Source of the DNA: Lithospermum erythrorhizon
Lineage: Eukaryota > Streptophyta > Magnoliopsida > Boraginales > Boraginaceae
Length of the DNA: 64,000 nt
Reading direction: 5' to 3'
NCBI GenBank assembly: GCA_019722365.1
Contig: JADFUC010001231.1
Span: 1-64,000 of the forward strand
Program-made: the position numbers and the translations under genes
Shown here: piece by piece, positions 1 to 13,293 of the stretch
How the letters are laid out: the number at the start of each line of letters is the position of its first letter
Numbering within the stretch: position 1 is the first letter of the stretch
The notes under the pieces: generated by a model
Databases searched by the model: none
Seen by the model: only the letters and a program-made list of their open reading frames with translations
What the model was told of the DNA's origin: nothing

Positions 1-2931
1 GATTATTGCTAAATGTTGGGAAGTGAATGTGGATGGTATTGATTTGTATGTTCTAAAGTATAAAATGAATCTAGTCAAGAATGATTTGCAGAAGCTTAAT
101 AAGGAGTATTTTGGTAATATTAGTAAGAGAGTGGAGGACAATGCTAAAGAGTTGTATAGTATTCAGAAGGACATTCTACAAGAGAAGGGCTCTGAGGAGA
201 ACTATAAGGAGGAGAAGAAGCTTAGGAAAGAGCTGTATATGTTCCAACATACTGAGGAAAGCCTTCTTAAAGTCTAGAGTTAAATGGTTGGCTCTTGGTG
301 ATTTATGTACAAAATTCTTTCATACTAAGATGAGGGGTCATCACAAGCACAATAGAATACTGACCATTTCTGATGGAAATGGTATGTTGTTGACCAAACA
401 AGAGGACATTGTGAAGGAAGCAGTTGGGTTTTATGTGGAGCTTTTCAGGGATCCTAAGCCTAAATTGAATCAGGAAGAATGTGAGTTTGTATCTCAGTGT
501 ATTGATAAGAGATTGGATATAGTCAGCAACAAGATGCCTTGTGTATCCCAGTTCAAGAAGAAGAGATTAGAAAGACTTTATTTAGTATGGCTGAGCATAA
601 GGCATCGGGCCCTGCTTGGTTTTCTGTGGAGCTTTTTAAAGAGAACTGGAATGAGGTTGGGGTGGATTTCATGAAAGCTGTCAGAGAATTCTTTGTTACT
701 TGCTTTATGCCCAAAACTGTTAGTCTAATCCCAAAGAAGCAGTGTACTACCACAATGAGGGATTATAGGTCTATTGTGTGTTGTAATGTTTTATACAAGT
801 GTATTATTAAGACTGGGCGGCTGCAAGAAAAGGTGTTTGAGCTCTGTTATCAGTAACAATCAGTCTACATTTATGGAGGGTAGGCTTTTGAGAGACAATG
901 TCTTGCTTATGCAGGACCTGGTGTGTAATTATCATGTGCCTAGTGGGGAAAGGAGGTGTGCTATTAAAATTGATCTGATGAAAGCTTATGATTCTGTTAA
1001 ATGGGAGTTACTTCGGTGTATTATGGCAAGGATACAATTCTCTGAAATTTTTATGAATTGGCTTAAGGAGTGTGTCACTTCTCCCTAGTTTTCTGTCAAT
1101 ATAAATGGTGTCCTTAAGGGGAATTTCAAGAGCCAGAGAGGATTAAGGCAAGGATTCTATCTTCTCATATTTTCTGATTGTTATGGAAGGTCTATCTGAA
1201 GTTGTAACACATGGCAGATTGTGAGCACTTTACCTTTCATCCATTGTAGTGAGTTTAAGAATTAATAATGTCAAGTGTTTGCCACAACATGTTTGTCAAA
1301 GGCGTGGCATCTGTAGATGCTGGATTCTTTGAGGGCGGTGAAAGGGTGTTTGGATAAGTTTGGTAAGATTTTTGGGCTGAAACCTAATCTGGATAAGAGC
1401 AATATGTTTTTAGTTGGTGTCAACACTGAGGAGCAGAGTAGGCTGAGTAGACTGATTGGTATTCCCCTTGAGCAGCCCATTAAATATTTAGGGGTACTTC
1501 TAACATCTGCTAGAGCATGCTGATGATTGTAAGGTGCTGGTAGAGAAGATTACTTCAAGATTAGGGGCTGGCAGGCAAACTTTGAGTTATGCAGGGAAAG
1601 TTCAATTGATTGTGGCTGTGTTTCAAGGAATTCAAATAATTTGGGTAAGTTGTCTCCCTATCCCCAAAGGGATATGGTGTAATGGTAAGATATTGAAGGC
1701 TGTATTAAAAAATTCTTGTGGAAGAGAATAATAATGCAAAAGTTTAAGGCTGTGTTAAATGGTCAAACTTGCGTTTGCCAAAATCTGAAGGAGGTTTAGG
1801 AATAAAAGAGATGGGTATTTAGAATAGATGTTTTATGCTTAAGCATGTCTAGATATATGAATAAAGAAAAATACTATCTGGGTTAAGGGTAAGCACAATG
1901 AGGTTAAAAATAACCCCTTTAGGCTTATAGTGGAGGTCATAATGACAGTTAGGTCTGGAATGCTATCTGAAACATAAGGATGAAGTGCTTAGTAGACTGT
2001 AGCTTAAGATGGGTTCTGAGAAAATGGTTAAAGCTTGGACTGACCCTTGGATGAATGGGGGCTCGTTGGAGGTTCTGGCAACAATTGTAAGAAATATTTG
2101 AGGAGGAATGAGTAGTTTACTGTTGCTGATTTGAAGAATGCAGCTAATGGTTGGATTTGGCTTAGGGACTATGGTGGCAGGACATTGGCTCTGAAAGCTC
2201 AAGTGGATTCTTTGCAACTGATTCCTAATGTGGAGGATTCTTATATTTGACTTCCTAGTCCTAATGGTTTGTTTTCAGTAAGAAGCATGTATGAGCAGTT
2301 GAGGCATCATGGGAATTGTGTTAAATGAAAGAGGTTTATCTGGCAGCCATATAATATACCTAGGCATAGTTTCATTGCTTGGTTGCTTGTAAGGGGTAGG
2401 CTGGAGACTAAGGATAGGGGAGGAAACACCTGTGGGGTTGATGAAAAGTGTGTCTTTTTCCCTGAAAAGGAGAATATGCAACACCTGTTTTTTCATTGTG
2501 AATATTCTGGGGTCATTTGGAAGAAATTATTGGGGATGCTGAATGTCTACGGGGATAGCCAGTGTTGGGATCAAGAGATCCAATGGCTTATGGAGTGGCA
2601 TGGTAAAGGGCAGTTACAAACTTTGTTGATGAAGCTGGGGCTGTGTGCTACTGTGTATTGTATATCGCAAGAGCGTAACAATCGTATGCATGGTAAGGAG
2701 TGCAGGGATAGTATGGTGGTTTGAAGGAAAATTACTGGATTGGTAGCTGACAGGGTCCAAGGGTGCAAAAAATTCAAGAAGACGAAGCTTGATTGGGAGA
2801 TTGCTTTGATGTGGAACATTAGTTTGAATGTTTTTTGTAACTAGTAGTTGGGCTATTAGTTTTGTACAGGGGTTTACCTCTAAACTCTGTAATTTTTTAC
2901 TCCATTAATCAAATACAAATTCGAAAAAAAA
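1..2931 (+). mobile_element. Decayed LINE (non-LTR) retrotransposon, ORF2 body and 3' tail
   Basis: ORF2 of a plant L1-type LINE, cut by the left window edge and broken by many frameshifts and stops. In order, the visible pieces are: a linker region between endonuclease and RT with WLALGDLCTKFFHTKM (about 285-335), RT-like text with DYRSIVCCNVLYKCIIK (about 760-810), KIDLMKAYDSVKWELL (about 965-1015), a GLRQGF-type motif near 1140, KYLGVLLTSAR near 1482-1515, and a zinc-binding zf-RVT region with MQHLFFHCEYSGVIWKKLL (about 2475-2530). Such proteins nick target DNA and reverse-transcribe their own RNA. A non-coding 3' part ends in an A-run near 2922-2931, as expected of a LINE tail. No single frame is open for more than about 200 codons, so the copy is dead. 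The endonuclease domain would lie left of the window. Confidence 0.9.
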
Positions 2932-3310
2932 ATACTAGCATTTGCCATATGTTTCACCGAAAATTAGTCAACGAATTTAAAAGTGCTTTAGTTCAAATTT
3001 TAGAAATTCAACCATGGAAATTAAAATTTGGAAATCTTTTTGGGATGGAGGGGAGCATATTTGTTTGTGTAAATATGTTTTCTTGAATCTTGGATTGTGA
3101 ATAATTTTGTCATGTGAATATGTGGTTAATAGGAATGCAGAGTTTAAGTTACAGAAGAGTGGCTTATGGAGGGCTAAATGGATGGTATTATTCTTGCTCT
3201 GAAGGAGGATGACTGGCAGAGATGGGGGTATTTGATTCTTTTGAATAAAATGTGAAGATTTGTTTTAGTTATTCTTTATGACTATGATTTTGTGGATGAT
3301 GTTTCTTCAG

Positions 3311-4811
3311 GCTGTTCTACGAGATTAAGGAAGAAGATAAGACAATTGCGAGTCTCTGCACACAATTTCTAAAGGCATCCGCGACAAGGTATCTATCGTA
3401 GTTCTCCTTTTTATCCTGTTGAACGACTAGGAATGGAGAGATGAAAGTATTTGGAAACAAATACTAGTTCAACTTTTAGTTTTTGAATTATGTACCCGAT
3501 AAGAAATATGTAACCCAGTATCTAATAAGCAACTCTCGTGGTACAAATATCGGCATTTGCTGGATGTTTAATGTTGTGGCATGACTTGTCCGTTTTGATA
3601 TGCTAGGATGAGATAGGACAAACAATAGAAATTAAGTGATCGTTTGTTACATTGTGGAGTATTTGTTTCCCATCTAGCAAATGAGCGATTAGTATTATGA
3701 TAGGGAGTGTGGAACGCTGTCCTTGTAAAGTTGTTTCTCAAGTTGTATATTGTATGTGCAGGGGCATTCTATTACCACAAAGCAAAGTTCTGGTGGGCAA
3801 TCTGATACCTTACAGACTCTGCACAATCTGAATGAAGGTTTCTTCATACTTCAAAACCTGTAGATGAAGTGATTCTTATTGAATACTTGTAATCTTACGT
3901 TGTGATACTTCATGAATTTGAAGATGAGCTTATTGGATTTGACGAAAATTGGAAAGATAATGCTGACAAATATATGCCTGGTTGGAACTCTGCATTCAAC
4001 ACACTTGGAAATGCAGGTAGGTTCTATTTTTTCTTTTCTTTTTTATTAAAGTTAGTTCCTGATGAATTAGTTGATATACTCATTTTTTCTATCACTGACA
4101 ATATCTGCAAAAATCTCCATCAATGTTATCATTTATACAGAATAATCAAGTTCTGAAAGGTATTCCTGAGCTGCAGTTGCTTGATTCAATATGCTTATCC
4201 GGTACTCTTACCATACAGATATGTTTTTAGATGGAGTATACCATGCTGGGCATTGTTAATGATTGACCTTTTAATAAGCTGAAGTAGATGATAGTATGGA
4301 TTCATCCACAGTTATGTGTTCAACATCTTGAAGTTAAAAGCAGAACACTAGCATTGACATGTAGGTTTCTCTAATGTGCCTAAAAGCTAAAATACAGAGT
4401 AGCTACTTCGGTGCTGCATGTGGAAATGCAGATGTTGGCTACATATGTCCCCTTTGATATTGTGAATGCAGAAGCATTGCTAAATTTTAATTTGTCTACT
4501 CCTTGTTATATTTTCCATCCGTATCCTATATATTTGATTAACGCATAACAGTGACCCGACAAATCTGTTCTCATACGATGATAGATACTTGTTTCGTAGG
4601 TTGAAGCCATTTAAGTTTTATTTGCCCTTTCAACTTGTTGCATGCAGGGAATGGGAGAAGCGATTGGGAAGGCTTTCCAAGTTTGATTGGCTGGGGACGA
4701 GGATGGCCTTTCCCTTCGTTGGAGTATTATGGAAGTTCTGGAGATGTTCAACCTTATGATCAGTCCAAGGGTACTACTGAGAGAGCAAGAAGAGCTATCC
4801 CTATTGACTAG
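3311..4811 (+). CDS. 3' terminal exons of an unrecognised protein-coding gene
   Basis: Four coding-like blocks with GT-AG borders: 3311-3388 (LFYEIKEEDKTIASLCTQF...), 3762-3837 (GHSITTKQSSGGQSDTLQTL...), 3924-4016 (ELIGFDENWKDNADKYMPGW...) and 4648-4811 (NGRSDWEGFPSLIGWGRGWP..., ending ...RRAIPID and TAG at 4809). The last three join in consistent phase: 3837 leaves one base completed by 3924-3925, and 4016 leaves one base completed by 4648-4649. The join from the first to the second block is out of phase, so an exon is missing between them or the first block belongs elsewhere. The C-terminal tail is rich in W, G, F and P and ends shortly after a basic RARR stretch. I do not recognise the family. 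The upstream part may have been lost where the LINE ends at 2931. Function unknown. Confidence 0.5.
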
Positions 4812-6891
4812 AAGAAAGTGAGTTGTTGTAAAAAATAGTTATATATGCCTATATCCTATATATAACATACCCTTCTGCAAGAATAATAGTTTTCTTTTCT
4901 GAAAGACATCTCGATGTAGGTCTATCCAAGTCCGAGAAAAACTTGTAATTGATGTCTGTTCTAAGAAGTTGCCCTTGTGATATGCATATCATTAGTCATC
5001 TGTGACATCTTGCATATGTTTTTGCCTGATCTAAGGCAATACCCTAATTACGTTCCCCCTCCCTTCTCGGTAGGAGCCTGCATTGGTAAATGGTGGTGTT
5101 GTAGAATAAAGATTTTCAAAGTACAATTGTCTTGCATGACATGATCAACACTTGAGCTGGGAATTTGCTTCGGTAAGCTTATGCATAATGCTTCTTCATA
5201 TCAAAAGGTAACTCAAATGGTGAAAAGAAGTTCAAAAACCTCGAAGCAATTGCAAGATGCACTACTCAGTTATGATATTCATGTTCGTATCTCTTCAATT
5301 TTTTCAAGTTCTACTTAATCAATTAATGACTTAAAGCATATTAGGTTAGATCAGTTAACTTTTCATGTTCAAACCTTTCACATATGCAGAGTATAATAAT
5401 ATTAATGAGTTTCGCTTAACATCCGGTGAAGCAGCCGATGTCGCCTTTACGGTGAATAGTACCCTGCGATTAATTGAACGTCTAGGACTAGAGAAAAATG
5501 TGACATTAGAGAATTTATTGAAATTATTGAAGGGGGAAATTTCAGTAGTTGAGGCTAGTTTGTTGAGGGTTGGCTACTGTTGGCGATTGAAGCCACATGG
5601 ATTAAGAGGAAATTGTTTGTTCAAGTTGAGAATTGAGATGTTTTTACGAGAGGATTGGGAGAATTTACATGGAAAATGTTGGAATAGGAGTTAATATGCC
5701 CTTATTATTATCATGTTATGCGGATATGTAAGGTTTCGTCCGTCGTTAGATTGGTCCAACTCACGGTTCATGATATCCACAATAAAGTGATATTGCGGTG
5801 GATTTTGTGATTTTCAATCTATGCCATTTGATTTGTTTTGTAGTGGAAAAATCTAACAATTAACTTTGCATACGCTACTTACATATTTTCTGTATCAGAA
5901 ATATTATATGATGACGATATATTCTTATTAAATCAAATTAATAATTTTATCATGTCTTATGCTATTAATTTTTGGATCAATGACAAGATTTATCATATAT
6001 ACATGTTTTTAGTGATTCAACATTTTATCATATACGCTTTTAAAACGCCATATTCGGGATTGTCTACGCTTTCTTCTTATAGCTTTTTTTGTTGCATACT
6101 AATTCTTTTGGCCTCCGATAACTAAAAGACGTAGAAATATCCTCGATCCATCATCGGTTCAGCCTATTTATAAATATATAAATGACCAATCAATATAAAT
6201 GCTGGGAGATGTATAATGAGAGACAAGAGAGAATATGACCACTTACACTACAAAAGTCGTAAAACAATACCGAGCTCGCTTTCTCGCTTAGTCTAAACGA
6301 CAAACATAACGTAGGAGGCCCTCACATATACTTCAACCCAGAAAGCATCTGTAATGCTAAAGATCATCACTCTCTTCTTTCAATGCCGTTCGACTCTCAT
6401 ATGAAATGAATTCTCAGACAAGTTTCAAGTAAGTTAAAATTAAAGTTTAATCCCCCTCGATCAATTTAACTCATTCCGCCGCAGAGACTGGCGATCGTTA
6501 ATATGACAGATTACCACTTTACAATCGAATCCAAAAATATACGGAGTACTATTGTTGTGGCGCTAAATTTTAAAATTTCCGCCCTCGTCGAACGTTAAGC
6601 GCTGTTCCAGCTCAGCATGCATTTAAAACCAACGAATTTATTTAGAATAAAGGTTTCAATATTCCTCTAAATATACCCCTTCGATATTTCCCAAATACCA
6701 ATCTTATCGTGTCCACAACTCTCAAAATTCCTATATTCAATTACTCCACCTCAATATTTTCACCTCCCCTTCCTCCCCTCTCTCTTCCTTCCTCAACTCG
6801 GCGGCGCCACCTCCCCTCCCCCTCTCCCGCCGCCTCTATCAAAATCAAAATCAACATAATCAATTAAATAATTAATTTTGATTGGAAGATA
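4812..6891. other. Intergenic; one open stretch and the leader of the PLD-like gene
   Basis: Mostly AT-rich non-coding sequence. An open stretch at 5365-5694 (+) begins plausibly (EFRLTSGEAADVAFTVNSTL) but loses coding character after about 60 codons; it matches no family I know. From about 6720 to 6890 the DNA is strongly C/T-rich with GGCGGCGCC-type GC patches, typical of a plant 5' leader, and it runs into the start codon at 6892. Confidence 0.45.
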
Positions 6892-9800
6892 ATGAAAATG
6901 ATTGATGAAAAAGGAGAAGAAAGCATTGTTTATTTACATGGAGATCTAGATCTTAAGGTGATGGAGGCGAGAGAATTGCCGAATATGGACATTGTTTCGG
7001 AACGTTTACGTAGTTGTTTTACGGCGTTGGATGTTTGTAAAATGCCGTTTTCGCGTAATAAGAAGAAACATAATAATCATCGTCGGAAGATTATTACAAG
7101 TGATCCTTATGTAACGGTCTGCTTAGCTGGAGCAACCGTGGCACGGACACGTATAATTTCGAATTCACAGGATCCTGTCTGGAATGAGCATTTCAAAATC
7201 CCCTTAGCTCATCCTGTTTCTCAGGTGGATATTTTGGATTTGTCCCAAAATGATTGTCCAGTTTGAATATGGTCGGAATTAATCAATTTTGTTGTTTTAT
7301 TTGCATGCGTAGATAATAGAATGTTCTAACGGTTAAGCTAGCAGCTTTGATCGTTGATGTTAAGGGTTCGAATCTTATTGTAGGAGAGGGGGTTGGGACT
7401 TGGGAATTATAAAAAAATCAGCATTTGATATATATTGTTCAACAAATGTTATAGAATGGAAAATACCTGAATTAAGGATTGCAAAAATTGAAAATATGAA
7501 AATTCAAAACTGGAGATTTTTTTTTGGGATGAAGGGCGGAATTTATTGGAAAATGCATGTTACTGTTAAGGTGATAATTTAGATGAAAATCAAGGTTATT
7601 TGTATAAGGATATTAAGGTCGTTAATTTTGATCATTGAAAAACAAATTGGACGATTTTTTGAGATGGAGGTAGTATTTTATTTTATTATAATGTGAAACT
7701 GAAAGTTTGAGAAATGCAGGTAGAATTTCAAGTGAAAGACAATGATGTATTTGGTGCTGAACTTATCGGGGTAGCTACGGTGCCGGCGGAGATGCTAAAA
7801 TTTGGAGAGGTTATTGAAGATTGGTTTCCGATTATTGGATCTCACGGTAAACCCCCGAAACCTGAATGTGTTGTTCGATTGCAAAATGAAATTTACTTCC
7901 GTGTGGAGGAATTCATGAGTAGACTGAATGGCTGAGAATTTGGGGTTGAAACAGAGTTATTTTCCTGTTAGACATGGAGGGAATGTTCGATTGTATCAGG
8001 ATGCCTATGTTCCCTAATGGGATGTTGCCGAGATAAAATTGACAATCTAGACTGTGTATAATAATGTGGGAATTGCTGGGAAGATAAATATGCGATATTG
8101 AGGCTCATTTAGTCTATATAGTGGGATGGTCTATTTACCATAAGGTGAGATTGGTGAGGGAACCGAGTAAGCCATTGCCGAGTGGAGGGAATTTGACTTT
8201 AGGGGATTTGCTTAGGTACAAGTCACAAGAAGGAGTGAGGGTATTGTTGTTGGTTTGGGATGATATTATCGCCGACAGCAATTTCTTTTTTAAACAATGC
8301 ATAATTTTTAGATTTGCTGTTGTTTCTTGGCTTTGGGTTATATAGAAAGCTAGCTCCACGATTGTTCCATTTATTTCCAACTCAAACAGCTTTGGACCTC
8401 ATCTGTCTCGAATTTTAGGGATGGAGGGTGGGGGTGTTGATCTCGCCATAGGTTGCAAGCATTGCAGTGCCAGTTAGTGGCAATCTGCTTCAGAATTAGT
8501 AATTAGTTTCCCTCCTTTTTATGAATCCTATTAGTTTGTCTCCTTAGATAGTTAATTAGTAACCCAATATAAATTAGAGAGCTATAGACAGAAGTTGATT
8601 TTTTTCCCTCCTACGCATAGCTAAATATGATTAACTGCAAGGAATTCAAGCTATGGTCCAACAGTGGTTTGTGATAGCTTTATTAGGCTCTATATGTTCT
8701 AGGATTATCCTATTTGAAGAATCCCAGCCTGAAATAGAAATGTTCAGTCTGTATCAGGCTAGTTGGCTACAGATTTCTCCTGCACATGTCTGGAAGTCTT
8801 GCCATAAAAAACTAATAGTAATACGGAGAGTTATTTAGTACTCCGTAATAGCTAAAGGTTTAATTTATTTTGTAAGACCTGGAAGTTCTGGTCTCCCATC
8901 AATATGCATGACTGACTTCTCTAAAATATTTATAGTGCATATTCACATCTCCAATATTTTTCTTTTAACTACTCATTATAGATTGTTATACAATTCAACT
9001 AGATTGACTGACCAAAATGCAGGATGGAGTGATGCAAACTCATGATGAAGAAACTCGAAGTTCTCAAGCACTCATCTGTCCATTGCGTGTTGGCCCCCCC
9101 GATATGCTAGCAGTAGTTTAGCATTTTCAAGCAACAGGCATGCTTTTGTACTATTCCTTTATGTTTTGAATTGTGCTTCAGATTTGGGCGTGAAGTTTAT
9201 CTTAAGTCCATCATTACTTTTTCGGCTCAGTTTATACTTTAAAGAGCCATGATATATTATATGAGCCACTACAAATTCATAAAAATTGTGGAACTGATAA
9301 AAATGCCTATGGGGGACCTCTGCTTAATCTGGCTAGATTGCTTTGAATTTACTCAATATACATCAAGTATTCTAAATAAGTCTATGTTAAGGAGACCTGA
9401 AGTTTCTTACCATACTTGAATTTAATTAGGTCGTTGGAACCCTGTACACTCACCACCAGAAATGTGATCGTGGATTCACAAGCACCTGGGAATAACCGGA
9501 AGATTTCTGCTTTCATTGGAGGCTTAGACCTATGTGATGGCCGTTATGATACACCTGAACACAGACTATTTCGGGATCTCAAAACAGTATTTGAAGAGGA
9601 TTTCCACAATCCAACTTTTGGTGTGAGTGCATACCTTGTTCTTTTCAGTCTGGTTTTTTTATTTCTCTTTTTAGCATGATGTTTTCTTGTACTATTGTGA
9701 ATGGCAATTTATGCTGTTTGACCATAAAGAAGTGGTTTTCATCAATAACAAACATATAGAATCCTCTTTAAGGCTACCTACTTATCTAATCTGTTCATGT

Positions 9801-12800
9801 TATATTGTTAAGATTACTATAAAGGCAGTTTCGAGGGACACATCAGGTGCCAAAAATCACAAGCATGTTGGCTTTTACCAAACTATACACATTTCAGTTT
9901 GAGTTTGCCTATTATCTGTCAGTTAAACAAGTTTAGAATAGAATGTAAGTTGCACACGTTGTAGTATTACTTCATAATTCCTAGCATATGGCTATACATA
10001 TTTATTACATTAGATGTGGGGGTTCAGGGTTGGTCTAGTTTCAGAAATGATGCAATTCTACAGAATCCAGAGGGAATTAAACCCCACTAGTAGTACCTAG
10101 AGGAGGCTAACCTAGAAATTCAAACATATTTATGCACATAACACTGCTGACATGGTGCCAACACTTTGACAACTCTATAATGATTAAATTTATCTCCAGT
10201 TTTTCCTTAATTTATTAATCAAATCCAGTATCATTTAACCATACTCATGAAAGAAATCTTAGAATTGTATACTTCTTATACACTCATGTGATGTGTTGTA
10301 GTAATGTAGTTTACAAGCATACTAATTGGAATTCAGAATAAATATATCAACTTGCGCAATTATTATATTGACACCTCATCTTTGCTCCAATAGGCAGGAG
10401 TAAAGTGCCCAAGACAACCATGGCATGATTTACACTGCAGAATAGAGGGGCCTGCTGCATATGATGTCCTCACAAACTTTGAGCAGAGGTGGAAAAAAGC
10501 AGCAAAGTGGTCAGAACTTGGAAGGCGTTTTAAATCATATTGGCATGATGATGCTTTATTAAAGATAGAGCGGATTTCCTGGATAACTAGTCCTTCCCCA
10601 ACTGTTGATAATGATGACCCTTCATTATGGGTATCCGAGGAAGAAGATCCTGAAAATTGGCATGTTCAGGTAATGATAGGCTTGTTCTTCTTAACTCAAA
10701 GCATAAATATAGTTTCTGATGCTTATATCAACTCTGTTCGTATTTATAAATATTGGAAGGTATTTCGATCCATCGATTCTGGTTCCGTGAAAGGATTCCC
10801 AAAAGATGTTCACCTAATTGATTCACAGGTAACTGATGCTAGTACTTGATTTTTGAAGATCTACCATGTAAAAATTAATGGATCATGCACATTATGACTA
10901 ACTACCTTTCTTAGCTTCACTAGGTGTATACACACTTATCATCTGACATCTATTTATATTATATTGACTATAGAATCTAGCCAGCGCAAAAAATCTGGTG
11001 GTTGATAGGAGCATTCAGATGGCATATATTCATGCAATAAGATCTGCTCAACACTTCATATATATTGAGAATCAATATTTCCTTGGATCATCATATGCCT
11101 GGCGATCCTACAAACATGCAGGTTCAATATAACTTGTAAACAAATATCCACTATTTTTGTGAATATTTGATTTTCAATTCTATACGTGCTATGGATATAT
11201 TTAATACTCCACATGTTGAAAACAATGCTGCTGAGTCCTTAACATCTATAAGGATCCAGGAGTATAATAGAGGAAAGATGTATTGTTTATTTTTTATTTT
11301 CAGTTAAAAAAGGAAACATGCAATTTTACTGACACAAACACCCTTTTTCAAAATTGTTCTACAATTAAAACCTTGCTAAACAACTTCTTTTGGAAATGCG
11401 TAGGTGCTGATAACTTGATCCCGATGGAGCTTGCTTTGAAAATTGCTAGCAAAATACGGGCTAAAGAACGCTTTTCAGTTTACATTGTAGTCCCAATGTG
11501 GCCAGAAGGTATCCCAGCTTCTGCGGCAGTGCAAGAGATCTTATATTGGCAGGTAATTCAACTGGAAACGTTCCATTGAGATCATATATTTTTTCAAACG
11601 CTTTCATAAACATGAATTATAGTCTGAGACTTCAAGTGAGTACTCTCCCCACCCCTCTTCCCCAAAAAAATGAAGGAGAGGAAAATGAATGAAGTATTTC
11701 ACATTAACTACCATTATGTTATGATTGTTCTGCAAGATGTGCTGAGAAGGGAGGTTTATTTGAGGATGATATTGGAGGGACTCAGCTTTCCCTTATACTC
11801 CCTCCATTCCAATTTAATTGAGAGGTCTTTTTCAACAAATAGTCAACCCACCTTTCAAGAAAAGATTCAAATAATTAACTGACTTTATATCAAAAGATGT
11901 GTATACACTTAGATATTGCACAGTATATACTTGTATGTCACAAGATTTGAACAAAATTGACTTAAATAAGATTAAATTATGATCAACATTGAGTGACATA
12001 GTTCAATACTTTAGAACAGGGTGCCATACTCAGATTCAAAAGTATATTATCTGGGCAACATGGCATTGAATAACTGGATAGTATATTATCCTATTTCTGA
12101 ATTATGATGCAAACACTTGCCACTGCAAGTGATCTGTAGAAAGTGATCTAACATGTTTTCTTTCAGAGTCAAACAATGCAGATGATGTATGAGATTATAG
12201 CTAATGAGTTGAAGTCCATGCAACTACACGATGTGCATCCAACTGAATATTTGAACTTTTATTGTCTTGGTAACTGAAGAGCCTTTTGGATGGAAAAAAC
12301 CGATTCTCCCAATCCATCAACTAATAGTGGTCCGGTAAGGACAGCTGATGAAAGCTTTCTTTGTTCAGTCATGAATCACATTATTTTTACCTTAAAAGCT
12401 AAATTCGCGCAATAAATTCACATTATGATTGCAATTTGGATCTACTTTTTAGTCCTTCACAATAAAATTATAGCAATTTTACTTTTCAAATACAAATAAA
12501 ATATGGAATTGAAACCGCCAGCTACTTTGACATTGAACTACTTAAACTGCAATCAGGTATCAGCTTCAGAAACATGACGATTTATGATATAAGTGTAACA
12601 TGCTAAGCGGGAATGATCGTGGACGATAAATATGTGATCTTGGGATCTGCTAACATTAATCAGCCTATGGCTGATCCAGATACAGAGATAGCAATGGAAG
12701 CGCCTCATCAAATCACACTACAACTTGACTAAGAATGGAAAGCATCCACATGGCCAGGTTAGTGTTTGAATTTGTTTAACAACACCCTGAGTGCATCCTG

Positions 12801-13293
12801 GATAAAGAGGAGAACAAATATTGTTGAGTGAATTTCTTGATTGATCTTATAAACACCATCACTTGTGCTTTTTTAATGCTCTGGAGTACCAATCAACTTC
12901 TGAAGCGTACTTAGTGATTCTTCTATTTCTATAATTTTGTGACCTATAGAAAGTGAATAATTCTGGATCGTGAATCCCAGTGACAAAGAGCTGCAAATGT
13001 GTTCTCAGGTATATGGATACAGAATGTCATTGTGGGCGGAGCATATGGAAAGAGAAGACTGCTTTACGAGCCGAGCAGCCATGATGAAGCCAAACATGTC
13101 AATGATATTGCTGAAAGTAACTGGCAGAAGTACACGGCTAAGAAGTTCAGCCCTCTTCAAGGTCATCTCCTAAAATATCCGTTGTACATTACGCTTAATG
13201 GGGAATGTTAAACCCCTGCCTGGATTCGAATGTTTCCCTGATGCCAAGGGTGCTTTGTGTCCAAATTCTCTCCCCGATGCGTTGACAACATAA
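6892..13293 (+). pseudogene. Phospholipase D, delta-type (C2-PLD), disrupted
   Basis: Intact relatives hydrolyse membrane phospholipids to phosphatidic acid at the plasma membrane. Exons: 6892-7224, 7720-~8320, 9023-9137, 9430-9622, 10394-10669, 10760-10828, 10974-11121, 11404-11552, 12167-12334, 12557-12757, 13009-13293. Exon 1 has the C2 core (TSDPYVTVCLAGATVARTRI, then NSQDPVWNEHF). Exon 2 opens with VEFQVKDNDVFGAELIG. Exon 4 has GGLDLCDGRYDTPEHRLF. Exons 5-8 are fully open ([59 protein letters not shown]). The last exon carries VYGYRMSLWAEHM and ends DALTT-stop. Lesions: several 1-2 base indels plus a deletion in exon 2, loss of its GT donor, shifts in exon 3, a GC donor at 9138, a frameshift inside the first HKD motif (exon 4), an in-frame TGA in exon 9, a frameshift in the second HKD motif (exon 10), and shifts in exon 11. 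The exon order is that of plant PLD-delta. Start is the first in-frame ATG; a second ATG lies two codons later. Consensus errors in the assembly are the alternative to decay. Confidence 0.9.
7310..7430 (+). mobile_element. SINE-like insertion in intron 1 of the PLD locus
   Basis: A tRNA-like head with an A-box-like stretch (GGTTAAGCTAGCAG, about 7330) and a B-box match (GGGTTCGAATCT, about 7363) is followed by a G-rich body (GAGAGGGGGTTGGGACTTGG) and a short A-run near 7412. This is the layout of plant tRNA-derived SINEs. Family not identified. MITE-like ends (GGGATGAAGGG near 7529, GAGATGGAGGTAGTA near 7660) lie further on in the same intron. Confidence 0.4.

Noticed and set aside
5365..5694. 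109-codon open stretch as a gene
   Set aside because: The second half looks non-coding, no splice partners are evident, and no family is recognised.
11797..11830. Stowaway-like end CTCCCTCCATTCCAATTTAA in PLD intron 8
   Set aside because: No matching opposite end was found within 400 bp, so only an orphan end; not listed as an element.
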